Source: an uncultured Porphyromonadaceae bacterium (lineage in GTDB: Bacteria > Bacteroidota > Bacteroidia > Bacteroidales > Muribaculaceae). From it: a DNA stretch of 64,000 nucleotides. Within the stretch, counting starts at the first letter, position 1. Every line of letters begins with the position of its first letter. Positions 31,759-41,089 of this stretch are shown in pieces. The stretch spans positions 70,079-134,078 of the forward strand of contig URMS01000005.1 of NCBI GenBank assembly GCA_900548975.1, written 5' to 3'. The position numbers were made by a program, and so were the translations under genes. The notes under the pieces are model-generated. The model had not been told where the DNA came from and made no database searches. It was given only the letters and a program-made list of their open reading frames with translations.

Positions 31759-33589
31759 TATCCTCTACGCCGGTTGTATTTTCGGATCCTACGGTTTTCT
31801 TAGAGTCGGAACGTACTTCCGGTGTTACTCCCAGATTTTTTATAAAGGCGTCGACAAGTGCATTGTCTACCATTTTGAAGCGTGGCGTAAAGTCCTTGAA
31901 CGAGTGTTGCTCTTTGTGGGCGCTGTCGGGATTTCCGTCGGCGGAAAAATAGAAGACAGATGTTCCGTCTTCGCTAAAATCCTTGTATACATCGTTCCAC
32001 AGATAGAAAATTACCTTCGACACGAAGTCGTTTGCTGTAATAGTCCGGTTGCCGTTGCGAGGTTTTACAAACCAGAAACCAAGCTGCTTGTCTTCGGACC
32101 GTGTTATGCCGAAAATCCGTTTGTTTACTTCTTCGAGGAAGTTGCCCCAGTCATATCGGTACGCATCTGTCTCGATGGTCCGTTTCACTATCTCTTTCCT
32201 GTCATTTTCCGGTTTTGTTTCAATCGGCATGTATACCCAATCCCAGCGACGCTTAAATGCGGAATCAATCGGGAACAGCGACTGATCGGAAGTATTCATG
32301 GTAGCGAGGATGTGAAGATTGGGAGGCAGCTGCATCCGGCGTCCTGTCCTGACATCGGCATCGGCGATACCGACAGCCGAGAATGCCTTGCACAGGTATT
32401 GCTGCAGATCGCTGTCGGGTGTTGTCCGGTATGTGGAATAGCCGTCGGAATCACGGTCGAGTAGTTGAAATATGTCTCCGAATATCTGGGCACAGTTTCC
32501 TCTGTTGATTTCCTCGATTACCAGATAGACCGGCCGGCGCAGATTGCTCCAGGCCCGGACATAGGCATTGACGAATGCCTGCGGAGTGAATTCATAGGTA
32601 ATCTCGCCATTATTGCGGTATTCTTCTCTTTCTTTCAGAAGAGATGTAAGAATCGATTTGAAGTATGTCTCATTGTTCCATCCGAAGAAGTCGACGATGA
32701 GTTTGTTTGCGCTGATTAAATTTTTTTCTTTGACTGCCGGCAGTATGCTTTCGGCATTTTCAAAGATAAAATCTACCTGAGCTGATACACCTGTTACTGT
32801 TTTCGCCTTTTCGATCAGTTCGTCGGCTCCGGTTATGCGGGCAGTCATTTCCTTTTTGACGGGTTTGTAGCAGCCTACGAACGAGGCATAATCCGTCTCC
32901 GGATGGAAGGTGATGCGGATAACATCGTCTTCATTGCCGTATACTGTTTTCAGATTGTGGGATTTGCCCACGCCCGGTGCTCCGAAGAAAATCTGCTGTA
33001 ACGCGGTCCGGGTATTTTTCCTGTCGGGTGACGGATGTCGGACAAAAGGCCACCGGTATCTGTCGATGTCGATATTTACAGGTTCCCTGAATGCGGCAAG
33101 GCCTGCGCTTTCTCCGGCGAAGGGATAGCACAGGTCGGGAGTTATGAGCCATTCGGCTGTATAATCGTCGGGATAGAACCATCCGGCGTAGAAATCGCCA
33201 CTGTCGGTCTTGAGGATGAATACATACAGTGGCCTGGCAGATTCATTGTAGTCGCTGCGGGGGAAATCGCTGTATTCCGATTTCCATATGTTGATTCGCT
33301 TGTATTTGTTTTGCTCGCGTATGCAGTTCGAGGTATCGCGTCTTTGCGATATCACAACAGTCTGAGGCGGCAGATCCAGTGAGAGACTGTGCACCGGCGC
33401 TTCCCATTTATATCCGGAGCCGAGAGGTTGTCCCGGCCCAAAAAATGAATTCAGGTCGGCATCCGGAATTTTACCTTTGGGTAGGTCGATATATGTCTGG
33501 CTGCCGCCTCCGTCACTATTGATCTGGTCGGTAATAGCCCTGAACTCATTTTGAGTTAAACGTCTGAACAACCAACTGACTGCCTTCAT
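31742..33589 (-). CDS. McrB-like AAA+ motor of the restriction-modification operon
   Basis: 615 aa. The N-terminal about 200 residues form a domain that may read DNA (INIWKSEYSDFPRSDYNESA ... YAGWFYPDDYTAEW). The AAA+ core has Walker A IFFGAPGVGKSH, Walker B YLVIEEINRGNC and the McrB motif ATMNTSDQSLFPIDSAFKRR. It is distinct from the McrB at 24250-25989: different N-terminus, and paired with a LlaJI-like nuclease and not McrC. It overlaps the D12 methyltransferase gene by 4 bp (ATGA) and the nuclease gene by 17 bp, implying one transcript and fixed stoichiometry. Confidence 0.88.
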   Translation of the reverse strand: MKAVSWLFRRLTQNEFRAITDQINSDGGGSQTYIDLPKGKIPDADLNSFFGPGQPLGSGYKWEAPVHSLSLDLPPQTVVISQRRDTSNCIREQNKYKRINIWKSEYSDFPRSDYNESARPLYVFILKTDSGDFYAGWFYPDDYTAEWLITPDLCYPFAGESAGLAAFREPVNIDIDRYRWPFVRHPSPDRKNTRTALQQIFFGAPGVGKSHNLKTVYGNEDDVIRITFHPETDYASFVGCYKPVKKEMTARITGADELIEKAKTVTGVSAQVDFIFENAESILPAVKEKNLISANKLIVDFFGWNNETYFKSILTSLLKEREEYRNNGEITYEFTPQAFVNAYVRAWSNLRRPVYLVIEEINRGNCAQIFGDIFQLLDRDSDGYSTYRTTPDSDLQQYLCKAFSAVGIADADVRTGRRMQLPPNLHILATMNTSDQSLFPIDSAFKRRWDWVYMPIETKPENDRKEIVKRTIETDAYRYDWGNFLEEVNKRIFGITRSEDKQLGFWFVKPRNGNRTITANDFVSKVIFYLWNDVYKDFSEDGTSVFYFSADGNPDSAHKEQHSFKDFTPRFKMVDNALVDAFIKNLGVTPEVRSDSKKTVGSENTTGVEDNEDSN

Positions 33590-34644
33590 TTCTGTATGTA
33601 TATCAAATATTCGGTCAGATAAGGATCTTTTTTGCTGTTATTGCTTTTGAAGCGTTTGTATCTTATCCGGTGGATTTTTATGGCACCAAATATAGCTAAA
33701 AATTTTTGTAATTCTTCTATCGGAAGAAGGCCGTCTTCACTATAGCTTATAAAAATATGCCTTGCATGAATATTATTGATAATCTGAGTGAAGGAGTCTC
33801 TGATTTTGAGTTTGGAGCAAAAATTTGAGTAGCGGTCGCGCCAGGGCCGCAATCCGCTTTCGCCGATGGCCTCGGGATTGTCTTCGCGGGCCAGTGTCTC
33901 CAGGATATGGTAGTTGGCCGCGTACTGCCTCTTGATATAGGGCGGATCTATGTAGCATACATCGGCGGTGAGGGTTTCGGCGAGAGTTTCGGCATAGCCG
34001 CACAATACCCGGTGGCCGATATTGTCGTTATTCTCTATCGCACATGGCTTCAGCTCGATGGGCGTACAGGCCCGCTGTACGAAATGCGACAGATAGTGCC
34101 CGTATGTGCCGGCTATGTTTGCAATATCGTTGCTGTCCAGAATCAGAGTATGTAGCAGCAGCGAGTGTTCTATCGAGTCGGTCCGGCCGGCTTCATGCCA
34201 TTCTTTTATCTTGGCTCTTATTGCGTCGATTTTCTTCGCGTTTTCAGCCGTGTAGTACATTCGCGGCTTCGATGCGTTCGCGGGCTGCCCTTCAGGCGAA
34301 AATTCGGTGTAGAAATAGCCGCATATTCCCTGCAGGCTGTTAAGATAATCCAGCACTTTGGGGTAATTGTCGGTGGAATCGGTCTGTAACCCCGGGATTA
34401 GGCCTACAAGACCGTTAAAAGAGGGTGGGGCGTCTAAGAGCAGATTGACTCTCAGATGATGCAGGGAATAGGTCATGACGTCGGAAGCTGTCACACGGAA
34501 ACCTTTCCTTCTCAAAGCAAGTGAAAAATTTCCGGTGCCGGCCATCAGATCTATAATAGTTTCGGCGTCAGGAACTTCCTGTCGGATCAGGTCAATTATA
34601 GTATTTGCGAGTTTCTCTTTCGACCCTATATATCGATATCCCAT
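33586..34644 (-). CDS. D12-class N6-adenine DNA methyltransferase
   Basis: 352 aa. It carries motif X-like MGYRYIGSKEKLANTI at the N-terminus, motif I DLMAGTGNFSLAL (SAM binding) and motif IV YIDPPYIKRQY (DPPY, catalytic) with NYHILETLAR after it, as in Dam/M.DpnII/M.FokI-type D12 enzymes. It transfers methyl to the adenine of its site to protect host DNA. Its start overlaps the preceding methyltransferase gene by 19 bp. Having two different adenine methyltransferases suggests an asymmetric recognition sequence, one enzyme per strand. Confidence 0.9.
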   Translation of the reverse strand: MGYRYIGSKEKLANTIIDLIRQEVPDAETIIDLMAGTGNFSLALRRKGFRVTASDVMTYSLHHLRVNLLLDAPPSFNGLVGLIPGLQTDSTDNYPKVLDYLNSLQGICGYFYTEFSPEGQPANASKPRMYYTAENAKKIDAIRAKIKEWHEAGRTDSIEHSLLLHTLILDSNDIANIAGTYGHYLSHFVQRACTPIELKPCAIENNDNIGHRVLCGYAETLAETLTADVCYIDPPYIKRQYAANYHILETLAREDNPEAIGESGLRPWRDRYSNFCSKLKIRDSFTQIINNIHARHIFISYSEDGLLPIEELQKFLAIFGAIKIHRIRYKRFKSNNSKKDPYLTEYLIYIQK

Positions 34645-36329
34645 TTTTTCTCCGGAATGTTTAATAGTCTTTTAAATGGGACTAATGGTTCTGCTTCACT
34701 TATTGTGGTCATTATTCGCTTAAAACTTTGGCTGTTTAAGCGAAATAATTTCATAATCAGTGTCTCTAAATATAAATCTTTCTTTGGCGGGAGGCTTATT
34801 GACTTGCCCCTGTAGATGGCCCTGACAATTTTTTCTATCTCAGCCACATATTCCCGGTCGGCTTTTGTGAAATCGTGATAATCGGGCACCGGAAGACTCC
34901 CCACCATCTCCTGCGAGAGATAAGGATGCGAGCACCAGTTGGATGAGCCGAATTTCTTGATTATGTAATATGTCGTAACCCTGCTGTTAAGGATGGCTAT
35001 GAAGAACTCCGGCGATAAATCGGGCGGACAGTCGGCCGTCTGTTTCAGTATATACACGACCTGATTGACTATATGCTCTTTATAGTCTAAGACCGCTGTT
35101 ATTCCTACACCGGTCTTTCGGACTAATATTTTGGGCCCGAGATAAAAGGCAAGGTCTTTATAGTTTATTCCGTCTTTGCCTGTCTCTATGGTGTGTCGCG
35201 ATGAATAAGAATACCGCGAAAGATCTTCGCCGCTTAAAAACGGAAGATGGCTGCCGTCGGGACGGACGGTGTCGGATATGATAGTTTCTTTGACCGCTTT
35301 AGCTACATCGAAGCTATGCCCGCAGTGGCAGCATTTGTGCGGGCTGTTTTTCTTCAAGGGCATCGGTTGCCATTTGCGGCAGCCCGGACACTGTATGATT
35401 GTCCCTTTTTTTGATAATTCTACTCCCCGGGCGGATTTCAGGAAAGAATGTAGTCTGGGACGCGATTCCAGTTGTGAGATCAGCGAGACATCATCGGGCG
35501 ACACATCGGTCGAGAAGTTATAGGAGTCACGGATAAAGTCGTCCTGGCTGCATCGGTGTAGAAACCGTTGCTCTGTTTTATCGAATGAATTCTTGTTTGC
35601 CAGGATCTCCTTGCTGACAACATTGGGGTAGTGGACACACTCGATATGGTTGTTCGGAGAATAGCCTTTGATGCCGACTATAACCGACACGGACGTATTT
35701 ACGCTGTCAAAGAAAAATTCGCCTATTCGGCCAATAAATTTTATGGAAGTGGTGTCGAGCAATAGCTTTCTCACCGGCGTATGCTCTTTCCTGAAAATCG
35801 AATCGGGCAGAATGAACGCATATACTCCGCCGTCGGGAAGCAGACTCAGGCTTTTTTCAATAAACAGGTCATAGATATCATATTGCCCGGATGCGGTGCG
35901 GAATTTCGAAATCGCATCTATGTCAAGAGATATTTTGGCCCCCCATGGCGGGTTGCTTATAATACAGTCGAAGCCTTTTATGCCGCATTCTTTTTTTATC
36001 GCAGACCAGCCGTCTTGCGTATCGGAAGAAATAACCGGATGTAATGCGTCGGTATTGAAAAGACGATTGTTTTTACCGAGCCGGACAGATGTTCTTCTTA
36101 GAGCTTGCTCATCGATATCTACACCGATATAAAAATCTTCTGGATTTTTGCGTATGGCATTTACCGCAATGAGAAGTTCTCCGTCTCCGACCGCCGGATC
36201 CAGCACCGAAACAGGCCTGTCGGCCGGCAGATATAGGGACAGCTTCGACGCAACATACATGGCAAGGGTGGCCGGGCTGTAAAACGAGCCCAGCTGCTTT
36301 TTCTGCCTTTTGAGTTCTGTTGCTTCCAT
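34626..36329 (-). CDS. TaqI/Eco57I-like N6-adenine DNA methyltransferase with zinc ribbon
   Basis: 567 aa from ATG 36329 (MEATELKRQKKQLGSFYSPA). The frame extends upstream to 36446, but the promoter at 36361-36368 lies inside that extension. Motif I is VLDPAVGDGELL, motif IV is SNPPWGAK (NPPW, gamma-type adenine methyltransferase), and motif X-like GSFYSPATLAMYV is at the start. About residues 300-335 form a four-Cys zinc ribbon (CPGCRKW ... CCHCGHSF). The C-terminal half resembles TaqI-like target-recognition domains (SNWCSHPYLSQEMVGSLPVP). It is the first gene of the restriction-modification operon. Confidence 0.88.
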   Translation of the reverse strand: MEATELKRQKKQLGSFYSPATLAMYVASKLSLYLPADRPVSVLDPAVGDGELLIAVNAIRKNPEDFYIGVDIDEQALRRTSVRLGKNNRLFNTDALHPVISSDTQDGWSAIKKECGIKGFDCIISNPPWGAKISLDIDAISKFRTASGQYDIYDLFIEKSLSLLPDGGVYAFILPDSIFRKEHTPVRKLLLDTTSIKFIGRIGEFFFDSVNTSVSVIVGIKGYSPNNHIECVHYPNVVSKEILANKNSFDKTEQRFLHRCSQDDFIRDSYNFSTDVSPDDVSLISQLESRPRLHSFLKSARGVELSKKGTIIQCPGCRKWQPMPLKKNSPHKCCHCGHSFDVAKAVKETIISDTVRPDGSHLPFLSGEDLSRYSYSSRHTIETGKDGINYKDLAFYLGPKILVRKTGVGITAVLDYKEHIVNQVVYILKQTADCPPDLSPEFFIAILNSRVTTYYIIKKFGSSNWCSHPYLSQEMVGSLPVPDYHDFTKADREYVAEIEKIVRAIYRGKSISLPPKKDLYLETLIMKLFRLNSQSFKRIMTTISEAEPLVPFKRLLNIPEKKWDIDI

Positions 36330-36360
36330 ACTTGCCTGACTGATGGGGGGCGATCTAATG

Positions 36361-36368
36361 CAAAGGTA
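36361..36368 (-). promoter_or_regulatory. -7 box of the restriction-modification operon
   Basis: On minus it reads TACCTTTG, 31 bp upstream of ATG 36329. It drives all four overlapping genes. Confidence 0.65.
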
Positions 36369-36451
36369 CGAATAATTTCTGATATGGAGTCTGGGCCCGT
36401 AACCGCAGGGGCTGCACCTCCGGGCCTCAAAACAGCCGGCCGACATTCCGA

Positions 36452-36483
36452 TTTGGATGCGATGCGTGATTGTTTTATATTTG
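36452..36483 (+). promoter_or_regulatory. Promoter of the carbonic anhydrase gene
   Basis: TTTG (36452-36455) and TATATTTG (36476-36483) are 20 bp apart. Confidence 0.75.
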
Positions 36484-36563
36484 TATTGTCGTTTCTATAA
36501 ATGAATACAGGTAGCTTCCTCTCGCTTTTGCCTGTATGAGGACTTGCAAATAAACACCGGATT

Positions 36564-37103
36564 ATGATAGAAGAGATTTTAAGGCACAACCGACAGTTTG
36601 TCGACGAAAAAGGATACGAGCGTTTTCTTACCTCCAAATATCCCGACAAGAAGATTGCCATAGTCACCTGCATGGATACGCGCCTTGTGGAGCTGCTTCC
36701 GGCGGCTCTGGGGCTGCGTAACGGCGATGTAAAGATTATCAAGAATGCCGGCGGGGTGATAACCAACCCGTTCGATTCCACCATGCGCTCGCTCCTTATA
36801 GCGGTCTACGAGCTTGGCGTGGAGGAGATAATGGTCATAGGGCACACCGAGTGCGGCGTACAGGGCATGAATGCCGCCGAGATGCTGCGTCTGATGAAAG
36901 AACGCGGTGTGCCCGAGAGCAATATATCGCTCATGCGCCACTGCGGTATCGACCTCGACAAGTGGTTGCACGGCTTCGACGAGGTGACGCAGTCGGTGGC
37001 CGAGACTGTCGACCTGATCCGCAACCATCCTCTCATGACCACCGATATCCGCGTTGCCGGCTACGTTATCGACTCGGTCACCGGCGAGCTGCGACCCATC
37101 TGA
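36564..37103 (+). CDS. Beta-class carbonic anhydrase
   Basis: 179 aa. Zinc ligands and active-site residues are in place: Cys36-x-Asp38-x-Arg40 (VTCMDTR), His94 and Cys97 (IGHTECG), with the NAGGVI loop between them. The enzyme interconverts CO2 and bicarbonate in the cytosol. It is short, as in the YtiB/Rv1284-like single-domain group. It is transcribed divergently from the restriction-modification operon with its own promoter. The family is certain; the subclade is not. Confidence 0.93.
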   Translation: MIEEILRHNRQFVDEKGYERFLTSKYPDKKIAIVTCMDTRLVELLPAALGLRNGDVKIIKNAGGVITNPFDSTMRSLLIAVYELGVEEIMVIGHTECGVQGMNAAEMLRLMKERGVPESNISLMRHCGIDLDKWLHGFDEVTQSVAETVDLIRNHPLMTTDIRVAGYVIDSVTGELRPI

Positions 37104-37142
37104 CAGCCCGGAATCTATAAAAATGTTAAACAGGCGTGATGT

Positions 37143-37782
37143 TTGAGTATATCTTGTCTGTACCCTGTCCGTTTTACCTCTCAATGTTTTCACGGTTGCA
37201 TCCATGTTTGCCGCGATCGCTCTCACCGCATCGTCAACCCCGATTTCAACGCAAACAACGGCAACGGCTGGAGCGGCACCTTCTTTACCGCCGCAAGTGC
37301 CGGTGTGGCTGAGTTCTGGAACGAGACCTTCGACAAGTATCAGGACCTCGCCGACATGCCCGCGGGCAAATACCGCCTCGAGGTGCAGGGCTTCTGCCGC
37401 TACTGCTATCAGGCCGAATCGCGTGCCGCCCACGACACCGGCACCGAGCAGCTGCTGGCAAGCTACTACATGAATACGGCCGAAAACCCCTTCATGTCGC
37501 TCTACGACACCACGCTTCTGGGGGTGCCCGACAATGTGGGCCAGTCGAACACAGCCTTCAACGTCAACGGCGACTGGTGCTGTTTCGACAACTTCCGCCT
37601 TTACTACAAAGGCGCGCAGTCGGGTGTTGAAAATGTGATTTTCAACCGCCCCGACGGCCCCGTCAACGTCTACACCGTTGCCGGTGTCCTCATCCGCGAA
37701 GCCGTATACCCAGCCGAAGCCACCGCAGGCCTCGCCCCCCGGCATCTACATTGTCAACAACCGCCAAGTCCACATCCTCTGA
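37143..37782 (+). pseudogene. Decayed secreted/surface protein gene with C-run frameshift
   Basis: The frame has no signal peptide. From about 37215 it reads like a surface carbohydrate-binding or cell-surface protein (NPDFNANNGNGWSGTFFTAA ... DMPAGKYRLEVQGFCRYCYQ ... DWCCFDNFRLYYKG), but with a probable internal deletion after LASYYMNTAEN. The expected C-terminal tail (VNVYTVAGVLIREAVYPAEA) slips frame at a run of six C near 37735-37741. Removing one C restores GLAPGIYIVNNRQVHIL-stop, ending at 37782. So the 5' end is missing and the 3' end is shifted: a gene remnant. Confidence 0.65.
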
Positions 37783-37959
37783 TCCCCCCACCATCAAAAC
37801 GAGCGGAGCGCCCCACCGGCCGCCCCGCTCGTTTGCTTTGTGTGCTTCCTATCATTAAACCCACCCTCGTATTATTGAGAAACGAGGAGACTCGCGGTAC
37901 ACATAATTTTTTAGAGTGATTATTGTCTACGAATCAGATCTCGCGTGGTTGCGAAATGA

Positions 37960-38065
37960 GGGAGACCCTCGGTGAGCGGGTCGTGGGACATTCGCGCAGG
38001 GTGGAGCGAAGCGAGACCCTGCGATTCGTCGCCCCCACAAAAAGAGAAACCCGCGTGAGCGGGTT
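37960..38065. repeat. GC-rich palindromic repeat family, locus 1 (partial)
   Basis: Core 37995-38023: CGCAGGGTGGAGCGAAGCGA then GACCCTGCG, an imperfect palindrome. Flanking pieces are GTGAGCGGGTCGTG and CCCGCGTGAGCGGGTTGCG. The core recurs at 41162-41190, 46880-46908, 63638-63666 and 63868-63896. A separate hairpin, GGCCATGGA... / ...TCCATGGCC, follows at 38079-38104. No gene is supported in 37783-38124. Confidence 0.7.
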
Positions 38066-38124
38066 GCGAGACAACGGCCATGGAGGCGGGGTCCATGGCC
38101 GTTGTCGGTATTGCAGAAGATGCG

Positions 38125-40884
38125 TTAGCGGATGATTATCTTTTCGATGCGGCTGCCTTGCCGGATGACATAGACGCCCGGATTCAGGCCGTCGATGCTG
38201 TCGGCTACTCTTACGCCGGTGAGATTATATACTTCGACGGGCATATCGGCATTGATATCGTCGCCCGGAATCTTGCCGATGCCGGTTACATCGCCGTTCA
38301 CGTTATAGAAGTCTTTCCAGAAGTCGGCCGTCTTGTAGAGGGATACTGCCTCTGTCGGGACGCAGAGGCGACATGTCGATTTGTCGACAGCGCCCAGGGC
38401 ATTTGCTCCCACTTCGGGAGGCGTTGTGCTCCGGCAATAGATATCGCTTACACCGCCGAGGTCCATAAATGCATTGTTGCCAAGCTTACGTACGTCGGGG
38501 CCGAACTCTATTATGCTCACAGGCCGGTTCCGGAAAGGTGTATCGACTGCCGCTCTGGCCATAGTGCCATAGCCGGTAATTTCGGCCGCATCACAGCAGA
38601 CCCTTGTCGAAGCATCGTTCGATGTATTGAGCGCGAAAGCACCGTTTTCGATTGTCCTGATTCCTTTTCCTATGCGGATTTCTTTCAGGTCATAGCATTC
38701 GGCGAAGCATCCGTTCGACAGCATTTCCACATTATCGGGAATGTCGACCGATTCGATGGCGGTATTCCAGAATAATGAATCGGGAATAATACGGACCGTC
38801 TCGCCTATTACGAGATTCTTAAACCTGGGACAGTTCCTGAAAGCCGGCCCGATATAATCGTCACCGGCATACTCGCCGCTGTTTGCCTGTTCGGCATTAT
38901 AGTACACGGCCTCCAGATTGCCGCAGTTATTAAATACAGTATTTGCAATCTTTGTGATAGAGGCGGGTATTGTCACCGATTTTAAATTGTCGCACGAATA
39001 AAAAGCGTTTCGTCCGATTTCCGTGACCTTATATTGCAGTCCGTCGTGTTCCACATATTCCGGCACGACGAAATCTATCGGCTCGGAGGCTGTGATTCCG
39101 GTGATGGCCGTGGTGAGATTATTGGTGTCGTATGTGAATGTCAGCTGATAGTCAGCACCGTCGATCGTGTCATAGGTCTCGATTTTGCTGAATAAATTCC
39201 ACGGCGCCGTAGCCTTTATCTTGTCTAATGCCGCTTTCTTCACATAGAGTGTCGGAGTGTTGTAGTCAATGAAATTATTGTCGAGGATAGCGACAGGTTC
39301 ATCCGCGTCATAATATATTTTTTCAAGATTATTGCAGCTGGCGAACATATGTCCTTCCGTTGAGCAGATGGACCCCGGTATAGAGACTGAGATGAGGTCC
39401 TTGCAGCTGATAAATGCCATTATACCAACCGTCGTTACCGACCCCGGTATTGTGACAGACGTCAGACCACTCATGCCAAAGGCAAAATCATCGATGGTAG
39501 ATACTGAATCAGGTATTGATATTGACCTCAGACTGCTACAATTTTGAAAAGCCGATGATCCGATAATTTTTACCGAATTGGGAATTGTTACCGATGCCAG
39601 ATTGCGGCAGCCGTAAAAGACACTTGGGCCAATCGCTGTGACCGGACCGGGAATCATTACGGAGGTAAGATTGCCGCAGCCATAGAAAGCCATGTCGCTG
39701 ATTGCGGTGACTGAAGCGGGGATTTCGTAGCTTGTATTCTTTTTTCCGGCCGGATAAAAGGCCAACAATGTCATATCTTTGCTGAAGACGATGCCGTCGA
39801 TTGAAACATAGTTGGGGTTATCATCCTCAACATAAAGATACTCTAAATTTTCACACCCATGCAAACCGGAAAATTCATTAAGAGAATTCGGTACAGTAAT
39901 CGAGGTTAAACCGCTGCATCCGCCCAAAGCGTTAAAGCCTATCGATGCTACGGACTTTCCAATCGTTAATGAGGTCAGACTGCTGCACGCGGCAAATGCA
40001 CCCCCGCCAATCTCTGTGACTGAATCGGGAATCGTTAAAGATGTCAGACTGCTACAGCCATTAAAGGCCGACATTCCAATCTTAGATACAGAATTGGGTA
40101 TGGTTACCGATCTTAGTTCGCTACAGCCGTAAAATGTTGAAGAGGGAATCTCTGTGAGGGATTCGGAGAGTGAGACCGAGGACAGAGCGCTGCAAGCGGA
40201 AAAAGCTTCCGAACCTATCGATGTAATAGAATCAGGCAGAGTCAATGATGTCAGGGCACTACAGCCGTAATAAGCATCTCTGCCTATCGAAGTCACAGAT
40301 TCGGGGATGACTACCGAAGTCAGATTGCCGCTTCCGTAGAATGCAAAATGGTAGATATACGTGACCGAAGCGGGTATCTCATATGTTGAATCGGTTTTGG
40401 CCGCGGGATATTGATAGAGTATGGTTTTCTCTTTGTTGAAAAACACTCCGTCGGCCGAGCTATAGTTCGGATTATCTTTATCGACATCGATAGCAGACAG
40501 ACCGGTGCATGAATAAAAGGCAAACTCGCCAATTGTTGTGACTGAACTTGAGATGTCTATAGAAGTGAGGCTATTACACCTCTCAAAGGCATATCTGTCG
40601 ATTGAAGTTAATGTATGTGGGAATGTAATACTGCGCATAGTACATCTATTAAAAGAACTCGATCCGATGCCGACTACCGTATAGAATTTATCCATATAGA
40701 CGACACTGCTCGGTATTGTCACATTGTCGGCATAGCTTACCCAGCCTGTTACTTTACAAGTGCGCTGAGTTTCATCGACAATTTCATATTTTAGTTCAGA
40801 TCCACTGTAGGAAAAAGAAAAGGTCTGCGTCCATGCCGATAATGCCGACAGCAGACAGATAAATAGGATTAGCGTTTTTTTCAT
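38125..40884 (-). CDS. BspA-like leucine-rich-repeat surface protein
   Basis: 919 aa. A signal peptide (LILFICLLSALSAWTQ) is followed by about 25 LRR_5/TpLRR repeats of 22-24 residues (for example LTSVTIPGSVTTVGIMAFIS). Two inserts look like DNPNYSSADGVFFNKEKTIL and DNPNYVSIDGIVFSKDMTLL, a known break in BspA repeats. The C-terminal 40 residues (VEVYNLTGVRVADSIDGLNP ... IEKIIIR) form a sorting or anchoring tail. Proteins of this type bind host or matrix proteins at the cell surface. A likely -7 box on minus (TACTTTTG, 40988-40995) lies about 100 bp upstream. Confidence 0.92.
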   Translation of the reverse strand: MKKTLILFICLLSALSAWTQTFSFSYSGSELKYEIVDETQRTCKVTGWVSYADNVTIPSSVVYMDKFYTVVGIGSSSFNRCTMRSITFPHTLTSIDRYAFERCNSLTSIDISSSVTTIGEFAFYSCTGLSAIDVDKDNPNYSSADGVFFNKEKTILYQYPAAKTDSTYEIPASVTYIYHFAFYGSGNLTSVVIPESVTSIGRDAYYGCSALTSLTLPDSITSIGSEAFSACSALSSVSLSESLTEIPSSTFYGCSELRSVTIPNSVSKIGMSAFNGCSSLTSLTIPDSVTEIGGGAFAACSSLTSLTIGKSVASIGFNALGGCSGLTSITVPNSLNEFSGLHGCENLEYLYVEDDNPNYVSIDGIVFSKDMTLLAFYPAGKKNTSYEIPASVTAISDMAFYGCGNLTSVMIPGPVTAIGPSVFYGCRNLASVTIPNSVKIIGSSAFQNCSSLRSISIPDSVSTIDDFAFGMSGLTSVTIPGSVTTVGIMAFISCKDLISVSIPGSICSTEGHMFASCNNLEKIYYDADEPVAILDNNFIDYNTPTLYVKKAALDKIKATAPWNLFSKIETYDTIDGADYQLTFTYDTNNLTTAITGITASEPIDFVVPEYVEHDGLQYKVTEIGRNAFYSCDNLKSVTIPASITKIANTVFNNCGNLEAVYYNAEQANSGEYAGDDYIGPAFRNCPRFKNLVIGETVRIIPDSLFWNTAIESVDIPDNVEMLSNGCFAECYDLKEIRIGKGIRTIENGAFALNTSNDASTRVCCDAAEITGYGTMARAAVDTPFRNRPVSIIEFGPDVRKLGNNAFMDLGGVSDIYCRSTTPPEVGANALGAVDKSTCRLCVPTEAVSLYKTADFWKDFYNVNGDVTGIGKIPGDDINADMPVEVYNLTGVRVADSIDGLNPGVYVIRQGSRIEKIIIR

Positions 40885-41019
40885 AGTTTATAGCATTAGT
40901 GTGCGCCAAAAGTCATGAAAGTGCTCTTATATTATTTAGATTCAGGTTGTTAGAGACAAGAGTTCTTTTAATCCCGCATTGACTGCGCAAAAGTATGCAA
41001 ACCTTTTTATTTCAAAAAT

Positions 41020-41044
41020 TTAAATTTGGTTCAAGTTGGTTCAC
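41020..41044. repeat. Second copy of the TTAAATTTGGTTCA repeat
   Basis: TTAAATTTGGTTCAAGTTGG then TTCAC. It matches 26130-26154 closely and the likeness carries on weakly (ATG-TTTTTA-GCT-CG). It abuts the GC-rich repeat family locus 2. Confidence 0.5.
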
Positions 41045-41089
41045 ACCATGATTTTTATGCTCCGAGGCTCATAGAGTCCGGATATAAGA

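Noticed and set aside
36579..37745. 388-aa antisense frame over carbonic anhydrase
   Set aside because: Carbonic anhydrase motifs on plus are complete; the antisense product has none.
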